Of a stretch of DNA of 50,544 nucleotides, positions 18,917 to 25,620 are shown piece by piece. The stretch covers positions 1 through 50,544 of the forward strand of contig JAISYQ010000016.1 in NCBI GenBank assembly GCA_031269775.1. The letters are read 5' to 3'. Made by a program: the position numbers and the translations under genes. Numbering within the stretch: position 1 is the first letter of the stretch; every line of letters starts with the position of its first letter. The notes below the pieces were generated by a model, which had not been told where the DNA came from, did no database searches, and saw nothing but the letters and a program-made list of their open reading frames with translations. The DNA is from Streptococcaceae bacterium. GTDB lineage: Bacteria > Bacillota > Bacilli > Lactobacillales > Streptococcaceae.

Positions 18917-20041
18917 ATGAAATACAATATAAAAAATTACGATTATCTTATCGTTGGAGCAGGTCCTTTTGGTGTTGTTTGGGCACATGAAGTAGCTAAA
19001 TGCGGTAAACACTCCTTAATTATTGATAAGCGTAACCATATTGGTGGGAATATGTATACGCATAAGGAATTTGGGATTAATATTCATGATTATGGCGCAC
19101 ATATTTTTCATACGGATAATAAAGCAGTTTGGGATTATGTGAATCAATTTTCTGAATTTAATGGGTTTATTAATCAAGTGGTGGCCAATTTCAAAGGAGA
19201 ACTTTATGATCTTCCCTTTAATATGAATACGTTTTATCAGATGTGGCAAGTAAAAACACCTGCTGAGGCCAAAGCTAAGATTAAGGAACAAAGATTAGCT
19301 GCTGGGATTAAAGGTCCTGCGCAAAATCTAGAAGAACAAGCAATTAGTTTGATTGGTACAGATATATATGAAAAATTAATTAAAGGATATACGCAAAAGC
19401 AATGGGGACGCCTTGCGACAGAACTTCCTTCTTTTATTATTCGACGACTACCAGTGCGTTATACTTTTGATAATAATTACTTTAATCATCGCTATCAAGG
19501 AGTGCCAGTTGATGGCTATACAGCGCTTTTTGAAAAAATGCTTGCTAGTGAGTTGATTGATGTTAGACTTAATATAGACTTTTTTAGTAAGAAAAAAGTC
19601 TTCTTAGAAGAATTTCCACGTATTGTTTATACAGGAATGATTGATCAGTTTTTTGACTATCAGTTCGGAGAGTTAGAGTATCGCTCGCTTCGTTTTGAAA
19701 ATGAAGTGATAAATTGCAATAATGCTCAAGGAAATGCAGTGATTAACTATACAGATGCTCAAACGCCGTATACCAGGGTTATGGAGTGGCGACATTTCGA
19801 TGGTCAAGGGGACGCTAAAAAAACCATTTTAACACGTGAGTACCCGCAAGATTGGGATTTGACAAAAGAGGCATATTATCCGGTGAATGATCAGAAAAAT
19901 TCAGAGTTGTTTAAAAAATATCGTAAGGAAGCTAATAAGCTAGAGAAGGTAATTTTTGGTGGACGTTTGGGCAATTATCAGTATTATGATATGGATCAAG
20001 TGTTTGAAGTAGCGCTTGAAACAGTGAATAATGAATTTTAG
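18917..20041 (+). CDS. glf: UDP-galactopyranose mutase
   Basis: The 374-residue flavoenzyme converts UDP-galactopyranose to UDP-galactofuranose. The FAD-binding loop is IVGAGPFGVVWAHEVAKCG, followed by KRNHIGGNMYT and HDYGAHIFHT. The signature YTQKQWGRLATELPSFIIRR and FDNNYFNHRYQGVPVDGYT surround the substrate site, with its conserved arginines. Length equals the family norm, and AAGGA precedes the ATG by seven nt. G+C content and codon use look slightly less A+T-biased than those of the neighbouring genes, so it may have a separate origin. It indicates that the cluster glycan contains galactofuranose. Confidence 0.95.
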   Translation: MKYNIKNYDYLIVGAGPFGVVWAHEVAKCGKHSLIIDKRNHIGGNMYTHKEFGINIHDYGAHIFHTDNKAVWDYVNQFSEFNGFINQVVANFKGELYDLPFNMNTFYQMWQVKTPAEAKAKIKEQRLAAGIKGPAQNLEEQAISLIGTDIYEKLIKGYTQKQWGRLATELPSFIIRRLPVRYTFDNNYFNHRYQGVPVDGYTALFEKMLASELIDVRLNIDFFSKKKVFLEEFPRIVYTGMIDQFFDYQFGELEYRSLRFENEVINCNNAQGNAVINYTDAQTPYTRVMEWRHFDGQGDAKKTILTREYPQDWDLTKEAYYPVNDQKNSELFKKYRKEANKLEKVIFGGRLGNYQYYDMDQVFEVALETVNNEF

Positions 20042-20053
20042 ATGGAGATGTTA

Positions 20054-20182
20054 ATGAAAAAGGTTATATTGACTCAAATTCAGAGTTATATTAGTGGAGA
20101 AAGAGTAGAATTTAGTGAACAAGTTAAACGATATGCGAGTGGGAATGGTTTAAAATTAGTGAAATTTTCAAAGATATTTTAA
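20054..20182 (+). CDS. Short unrecognised ORF, probably a gene remnant
   Basis: A 42-codon frame starts MKKVILTQIQSYISGERVEF and ends LKLVKFSKIF. GGAGATG lies upstream. It sits between glf and purN and matches no family that I recognise. The N-terminal form (basic, then hydrophobic) and its abrupt end suggest the first part of a longer gene that was deleted when purN-purH came to lie next to the glycan cluster. Confidence 0.3.
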   Translation: MKKVILTQIQSYISGERVEFSEQVKRYASGNGLKLVKFSKIF

Positions 20183-20223
20183 TTTATTAACAGTAGCAAA
20201 AGATACCTTGATTGGAGATCATC

Positions 20224-20799
20224 ATGAATGTTGCAATTTTTGCTTCTGGTAATGGAAGTAATTTTCAAGTATTAGCTGAGAAAATCCAATCTGGAAAATT
20301 TCCTGCAAGCTTAAAGTTTGTTTTTTCTGATAAACAAGATGCTTACGTTTTAAAACGAGCAAAAAAACTAGGTATTTTATCTTTTTCGTTTAAATTAAAA
20401 GAGTTTACAAACAAAGAGATTTATGAAGCAACGTTGGTTGAGCTTTTGAAACAATATGAAATTGATTTAGTAGTACTTGCAGGATATATGAAGATTATTG
20501 GAACAACTTTGTTAAAAGCTTATGAAGGCAAAATCATCAATATTCATCCCTCTTTTTTGCCAGAATTTTCAGGTTTACACGGAATTGAAGATGCGTGGAA
20601 TGCTCAGGTAAAAGAGTCTGGCGTGAGTGTACATTATGTGGATGCTGGTGTAGATACAGGGGAGATTATCAAGCAGGTTCGCATACCTCGTTTAGAAAAT
20701 GATACATTGGAAAGTTTTGAACAACGAATTCACAAAGCAGAGTATCAATTGTATCCTGAAGTGTTAGAAAAATTAATAAGAAAAGGATTGAAAACATGA
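20224..20799 (+). CDS. purN: Phosphoribosylglycinamide formyltransferase
   Basis: This 191-residue enzyme formylates GAR with 10-formyl-tetrahydrofolate in step three of purine synthesis. It starts [17 protein letters not shown], the phosphate-binding loop. The catalytic asparagine and histidine are in [14 protein letters not shown], and the aspartate in [14 protein letters not shown] 20224 has GGAG six nt upstream, better than TTG 20212. Its stop overlaps purH by 4 nt (ATGA). The usual upstream gene purM is absent; the 180 bp before hold only a remnant ORF and no clear promoter. Confidence 0.95.
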   Translation: MNVAIFASGNGSNFQVLAEKIQSGKFPASLKFVFSDKQDAYVLKRAKKLGILSFSFKLKEFTNKEIYEATLVELLKQYEIDLVVLAGYMKIIGTTLLKAYEGKIINIHPSFLPEFSGLHGIEDAWNAQVKESGVSVHYVDAGVDTGEIIKQVRIPRLENDTLESFEQRIHKAEYQLYPEVLEKLIRKGLKT

Positions 20800-22337
20800 A
20801 ACGAGCATTAATAAGTGTTTCAGATAAAAATGAAGTGGTTAAATTTGCTAGAGAGTTGACTATTTTAGGTTTTGAAATTATTTCAACAGGAGGAACTAAG
20901 GTTGCCTTAGAAAAAGCTGATGTGCCAGTGATTGCTGTTGATGAAGTGACGAATTTTCCTGAGATAATGGATGGGCGTGTAAAAACTTTACATCCAAAAA
21001 TTCATGGAGGGTTATTGGCTTGCCTAGATTTAGAAAGTCACAAAAAAGCAATGAAAGATCATGATATTCAGCCGATTGATCTTGTTTGTGTAAATTTATA
21101 TCCATTTAAAGAGACGATTTTAAAAGAAGATGTAAGTTACGAAGAAGCAATTGAGAATATTGATATTGGCGGTCCTTCAATGTTGCGTTCAGCTGCGAAA
21201 AATCATGCAACAGTTACAGTAGTTGTCGATCCTTTGGATTATGCGATGGTAATTTCAGAGTTGAAAGAAAATGGAGATACAACTTTTGCAACTCGGCAGA
21301 AATTAGCAGCAAAAATTTTTCGTCACATATCAGCTTATGATGCATTGATTGCAGGATATTTAACAGGTCTTACTAAAGAAAAAGAAGTTGAAAAGTTGAC
21401 GTTAACCTATGATTTAAAACAAACTCTTCGTTATGGAGAAAATCCGCAACAAAGGGCTGCTTTTTATCAAAACGCACTGCCAATTTCCTATTCAATTGCT
21501 AAAGGCAAACAATTGCATGGAAAAGAGTTGTCTTATAATAACATTAAAGATGCAGATGCAGCGATTCAAATTGCTTGTGAGTATGAAGAGCCAACAGTTG
21601 TGGCACTGAAGCATATGAATCCTTGCGGTATTGGAGTTGGCAAACGAATTGAAAAAGCATGGGATTATGCTTATAAGGCTGATCCTGTGTCCATTTTTGG
21701 AGGAGTTGTGGTGTTAAATCGCAAGGTAGATTGTGCGACGGCTAAGAAAATGAATCAAATTTTTTTGGAAGTTATTATTGCGTCAAGTTTTTCGAATGAA
21801 GCGTTTAAAATATTGACAACTAAAAGGAAAAATTTGCGTTTGATTCAATTAGATTTTTCTAAAAAGGATGAAAGTAAAAATTATCCAATGATCACCAGTG
21901 TGCTAGGGGGAGTGTTGCTTCAAAATCAAGATGTGATTCAGGAAAATCTGAAAAAATGGAAAGTTGTAACAAAAAAGAAACCTAGCAAGGAAGAGTTACG
22001 TGCGTTGAAGTTTGCATGGAAAGCTGTCAAGTACGTGAAGTCAAATGCGATTGTGATTGCGAATGCAAAACATACATTAGGTATTGGTGCAGGGCAGATG
22101 AATCGAGTTGGTGCGGTGAAAATTGCAGTTGAACAGGCAAAAGGAAAACTTAATGGAGCAGTACTAGCTAGTGATGCCTTTTTTCCGTTTGCGGATAATG
22201 TTAAAGAGATTGCTAGGGCGAAAATTCAGGCGATTATCCAGCCTGGAGGATCGGTACGGGATAAAGAGGTGATTGAAGCAGCGGATAATTACGGGATGAC
22301 AATGATTTTTACAAATGTGAGGCATTTTAAGCATTAG
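20796..22337 (+). CDS. purH: Bifunctional AICAR transformylase/IMP cyclohydrolase
   Basis: The 513-residue protein does the last two steps to IMP. The N-terminal cyclohydrolase (MGS-like) domain has [27 protein letters not shown] and [13 protein letters not shown]. The C-terminal transformylase domain has LRYGENPQQ, the catalytic pair in [14 protein letters not shown], and the end motif [11 protein letters not shown] with [14 protein letters not shown]. Length is normal and the frame is clean, so this part of the pathway is kept. purD, which usually follows, is not present; the sequence after the stop is non-coding. Confidence 0.97.
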   Translation: MKRALISVSDKNEVVKFARELTILGFEIISTGGTKVALEKADVPVIAVDEVTNFPEIMDGRVKTLHPKIHGGLLACLDLESHKKAMKDHDIQPIDLVCVNLYPFKETILKEDVSYEEAIENIDIGGPSMLRSAAKNHATVTVVVDPLDYAMVISELKENGDTTFATRQKLAAKIFRHISAYDALIAGYLTGLTKEKEVEKLTLTYDLKQTLRYGENPQQRAAFYQNALPISYSIAKGKQLHGKELSYNNIKDADAAIQIACEYEEPTVVALKHMNPCGIGVGKRIEKAWDYAYKADPVSIFGGVVVLNRKVDCATAKKMNQIFLEVIIASSFSNEAFKILTTKRKNLRLIQLDFSKKDESKNYPMITSVLGGVLLQNQDVIQENLKKWKVVTKKKPSKEELRALKFAWKAVKYVKSNAIVIANAKHTLGIGAGQMNRVGAVKIAVEQAKGKLNGAVLASDAFFPFADNVKEIARAKIQAIIQPGGSVRDKEVIEAADNYGMTMIFTNVRHFKH

Positions 22338-22612
22338 CCAGCCCTATTGGACATAACTTGCGGATCCAAAAAAGCTTAAGTAAGTTACGTCAACAAGATC
22401 GTTTGCTGTTAAGAGATCTTGGGCAATTTGCTTAAATTCTGTCAAATTTCGTTTGTCATTTGTTAAGGCAGTTCGCAATTTGCAGTTAAAATGCTGCTTC
22501 TTTTTAAATCCAAGCTTATGCGATAAGACACCTTCGAGCTTTAAAGCTACAAGTCATCCCTACACTTAAATATTAATCTGATTTTAACGACTGAATTTCA
22601 GAAATTGAAAGA
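22338..22612. other. Non-coding debris after purH
   Basis: No reading frame, clear terminator or RNA could be recognised. The stretch AAGTAAGTTACG at 22379-22390 resembles, in reverse, GCGTAACTTAC at 23120-23130 on the other side of the nuclease relic, so a small inverted segment may once have bounded this island. Confidence 0.3.
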
Positions 22613-22917
22613 CTAGTGTATTTTTAATAATTGACATTGGCATGACGTCTGCGAGCATGGATAATGCTGTTTTTTAAGCCCTTTTTCCATCCCTTCTGTT
22701 CTTCCTTTTATTCTGGAGTTTTTCATCGCCGGGTTGAAATCTCGTTCTCCTTTTTCTTTCATTCGTAAAAGCTCTTGGGTTTGCTTATCTGAAGTGATTA
22801 CATCAAACATTTTCACTGCTTCCTTAATAACTGGCTCAAACTATCCTATACCATCAAGTAATTGGGTTTTTCTTGTTCAAGCTGTTTATAAAATACTTCC
22901 GATTGTTTTTGTAGTTC
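22613..22917 (-). pseudogene. Rpn-family (PD-(D/E)XK) nuclease/transposase, C-terminal remnant
   Basis: On the minus strand the frame reads MFDVITSDKQTQELLRMKEK, then GERDFNPAMKNSRIKGRTEG and MEKGLKK, the charged tail of Rpn (recombination-promoting nuclease) proteins. Upstream, in another frame, LQKQSEVFYKQLEQEKPNY can be read, so there is a frameshift. The catalytic domain is missing. The remnant is cut at 22918 by a family-A MITE. Confidence 0.6.
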
Positions 22918-22918
22918 A

Positions 22919-23081
22919 ATAGATCTCCTCTGAAATTAGGTTATAAAGAGAATTCGTTTCAATTTTTCCTGAGACAAGGGAAAAAACTTAAAGATACGTG
23001 GTGCTATTTTGAGGTTTTTTGATGATGTATCAGGGAAAAAAAATGAAATTCTCATACATCTAGTTCCAGAGAAGGGCTATT
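22919..23081 (+). repeat. MITE family A, copy 2 (about 163 bp)
   Basis: The ends are AATAGATCTCCTCTGAAATT and AGTTCCAGAGAAGGGCTATT, inverted with 15 of 20 matches. The interior, reversed, matches copy 1 at 11916-12079 over its whole length, including the TAGCACC core and the GAATTCTC(T/G)TTATA block. It separates the nuclease relic from the macro-domain gene. Confidence 0.8.
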
Positions 23082-23132
23082 AGAATCAACTTTTTGAGAA
23101 CACTCTATTGCAAGATCTTGCGTAACTTACAT

Positions 23133-25241
23133 TTATTTTGCTTTAAAAAAATCTAAATACGCTTGCGTACGTTCCTTTTTTAACTGCTTTTTTACATATT
23201 CAAAATAATCTGCAGAAGCATTGGCCTGCTCTTTAGGACGAGTAGGGATTACACTTATAACCCAATATAACTTTTCTTCTCGTGTTCCTCCAGGACAACA
23301 CTGACAACACTTAGGACTTTGCAGATCTAATTTTAATGTTCTAGCAAATTGCACCGCCGCCAATGAAGTTTGTGCACGTTCTTCCTTTAACTGCTCTTTT
23401 ACATATTCTAGATAATCTGCAGAAGCATCGGCCTGCTCTTCAGGACGAGTAGGGATTACACTTATAACCCAATTTAACTTTTCTTCTCGTGTTCCTTCAG
23501 GACAACACTTAGGGTTTCTCAGCTCTGATTCTAATGTTCTGGCATATAACATCTGTGCACGTTCTTCCTTTAACTGCTCTTTTACATATTCTAAATAATC
23601 TAAAGAACCACTAAAATGCTCTTTAGGACGAGTAGGGATTACTCTTATAAGCCAATTTAACTTTTCTTCTCGTGTTCCTCCAGGGCAACAAATAGGACTT
23701 GTCAGCAGCGTTAATTCTACTGTTCTAGCATATAACATCTGTGCACGTTCCTTCTCTAACTGCTCTTTTACATATTCTAAATAATAAGCATTGGCTTGTT
23801 CTTTAGGATGAGTAGAGATTACTTCTATAAGCCAATTTAACTTTTCTTCTCGTGTTCTTCCAGGGTAACAAATAGGGTTTTGCAGCTCTAATTCACATCC
23901 CGCCATTAAATAAATATGAACATTATCCTCCCTAAAGCAACAAAATGTTATTTCATCAAAGTATCCGTCATTTGCTTGCAAAAATTCTCCCACAGTACGC
24001 ATGGCTACCTTCGCTGCTACTTCTAGCGGATATCCACATGCACCAGTTGATATACACGGAAAAGCAATTTTTCGTATTCCATCTGCTCTAGCAATCTCTA
24101 AAGATCTTTTATACGCACTTGCCAATAATCGTTCACTTTCCGCAACATTACTAGAATCATATCTAGGCTTAACAACATGGATAATTTTCTTTGGCTTAAG
24201 ATCTCCTCCTCCTGTTAAAAATGCAGCTCCTGTTGGAGTGTGATGAATATAACACAATTTTTCCAATTTTTCTTTAACTGAAGGCCCTGCAGCGGCTAAT
24301 ATAGTATCATAAAGATTGCCGCCACTTGTAAGTTTTTCATTGGTAGTATTAACAATGGCATCAACATCGCTTAAATCTATGATATTTTCGTGAACTAATC
24401 TCATTTTTCCTTGCTTTAAAATTTCAGTAGGCGCGACACCACGGACCTTTTCAGCTTGACGCTCTTCTTTTGCTCTACGCGCTTTTTCAGCTAATTCGAA
24501 TCTTTCTTTTTCAAAGATACCTACCCATTTTGGTCGAAAATATAATTCAAATTCTTTAAGAAATTGTTTTGCTTTTGGATTTTCTTTTTTATACTTTTTA
24601 AAGACATCTCTGTTAAACCATCGAATTCCACCTGGAGTCGCCTCCATTGCCTTAACTAATTTCTCATATGACGTTACATTTAAATATGGATAAATTTTTT
24701 TTATGATGCTATCAAATTCTTCCCAAGAACTTTCCAGATTTTCAAGCCGACTTATTTCTTCGGGAAATAATGGCATTTCTGCGTAATTACGTGCTTTGTC
24801 AAGTTTTTCAAGTTTTTCAAATTTTTCCAATTTTTCAAGTCGAACTAGCTGTTTTGATTGCCAATATATTTCAAATCTTTCAAAAAATTCTTTTAATTTT
24901 GGGGATTCTTCTTTATATTTTTCAAAGACTTTTACGTTAAACCATCGAACTCCACCTGGCATATATTCTATTGCTTCATACAACTTATCAAATGGTGTTA
25001 TACGTGCAACTAAATCTGGATATAGATAAATTTTTCTTATGATACTATCAAGTGTTTGCCAACAAGTTCGCGGATCTAAAAGCCGGTCCATTTCGATACT
25101 GGCACAAACTGGTCTTTCTATGTATATACGTGTTTCTTCCTTAGTAAGCGCAACACATTCTTCAGAGCTACTAACAACTGATACAATTAAAAACAACATT
25201 ACTAAACTTAAAACAATTCTTAACTTTTTTAACTTAATCAA
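23133..25241 (-). CDS. Secreted macro-domain protein with two kinds of tandem repeats
   Basis: The 702-residue product starts (TTG) with a signal peptide, MIKLKKLRIVLSLVMLFLIV, probably cleaved near residue 25-31. Two repeats of about 65 residues follow (60-127 and 172-234), each with DSII(R/K)KIY, a TPGG- or MPGG-type turn, (I/V)RWFN and VF(E/K)KYK. A lysine/glutamate-rich linker leads to a macro domain (about 278-447) with VDAIVNTTNEKL, then FLTGGGDL and FPCISTGACGYPLEVAAKV. The C-terminus has four repeats of 52-60 residues (from about 459, 519, 579 and 648), each with a cysteine cluster, GTREEKLNW, VI(P/S)TRP and YVKEQLK(E/K)ER. Macro domains bind ADP-ribose; action outside the cell is inferred only from the signal peptide. 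GGGGAGA lies eight nt before the TTG, as in the dead paralogue at 35771. Confidence 0.75.
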   Translation of the reverse strand: MIKLKKLRIVLSLVMLFLIVSVVSSSEECVALTKEETRIYIERPVCASIEMDRLLDPRTCWQTLDSIIRKIYLYPDLVARITPFDKLYEAIEYMPGGVRWFNVKVFEKYKEESPKLKEFFERFEIYWQSKQLVRLEKLEKFEKLEKLDKARNYAEMPLFPEEISRLENLESSWEEFDSIIKKIYPYLNVTSYEKLVKAMEATPGGIRWFNRDVFKKYKKENPKAKQFLKEFELYFRPKWVGIFEKERFELAEKARRAKEERQAEKVRGVAPTEILKQGKMRLVHENIIDLSDVDAIVNTTNEKLTSGGNLYDTILAAAGPSVKEKLEKLCYIHHTPTGAAFLTGGGDLKPKKIIHVVKPRYDSSNVAESERLLASAYKRSLEIARADGIRKIAFPCISTGACGYPLEVAAKVAMRTVGEFLQANDGYFDEITFCCFREDNVHIYLMAGCELELQNPICYPGRTREEKLNWLIEVISTHPKEQANAYYLEYVKEQLEKERAQMLYARTVELTLLTSPICCPGGTREEKLNWLIRVIPTRPKEHFSGSLDYLEYVKEQLKEERAQMLYARTLESELRNPKCCPEGTREEKLNWVISVIPTRPEEQADASADYLEYVKEQLKEERAQTSLAAVQFARTLKLDLQSPKCCQCCPGGTREEKLYWVISVIPTRPKEQANASADYFEYVKKQLKKERTQAYLDFFKAK

Positions 25242-25479
25242 AACATATCTCCCCTTTTATAAATAGATTTTCTCTAATACTTACTTGATATGATAACTTT
25301 CACTTTATTGAAAAGAAAATTTATATTTTCAGATAAAAGCACTTCCTATTTTTTCCCCTTCTGCCACCTAAAAATCTTTTTAAAAGCAACAAAGAATTTG
25401 ATTTAAAAATACACAGATAAATGCAAAATTGTATTTTACTTCATAAATACCCACCACCTTATTAACACCCACAAAATGA

Positions 25480-25495
25480 TAGAAAACGTTTTCTA
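25480..25495. promoter_or_regulatory. Probable CcpA (cre) operator
   Basis: TAGAAAACGTTTTCTA is a perfect 16-bp palindrome matching the catabolite-responsive element consensus apart from the first TG, which is AG here. It lies just downstream of the minus-strand promoter at 25504-25530, where a bound CcpA would block transcription of the macro-domain gene. Confidence 0.65.
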
Positions 25496-25503
25496 ATAGT
25501 AAG

Positions 25504-25530
25504 ATTATACAATCTTTCATCTTTTGTCAA
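25504..25530 (-). promoter_or_regulatory. Promoter of the macro-domain gene
   Basis: On the minus strand TTGACA (25530-25525) and TATAAT (25509-25504) are both consensus, with a short 15-nt spacer. The predicted transcript would start near 25497 and have a leader of about 255 nt, in which no gene is seen. Confidence 0.6.
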
Positions 25531-25620
25531 TAACACAAGATAGCAAAATTTTGCGCATCTTAGATAATTTTAAAAAGTAGTACGAATAGGCTGCTTATGA
25601 TTCTTAGTAAGATTGAATTT

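Noticed and set aside
20042..20223. Purine riboswitch or PurR box before purN
   Set aside because: I found no purine aptamer core and no paired PurBox sequences; the interval mainly holds a remnant ORF.
22734..22922. Plus-strand frame of 62 codons opposite the nuclease relic
   Set aside because: It is antisense to the recognisable Rpn C-terminus and has no start signal.
24001..25266. Several + strand frames inside the macro-domain gene
   Set aside because: They lie within an intact 702-codon gene on the other strand, lack start signals and have a serine/phenylalanine-rich composition typical of antisense frames.
25537..25561. AT-rich hairpin AAGATAGCAAAATTTTGCGCATCTT as terminator of the helicase gene
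   Set aside because: There is no T-run after the stem on the minus strand. It overlaps the region just upstream of the macro-gene promoter, so it is left unassigned.
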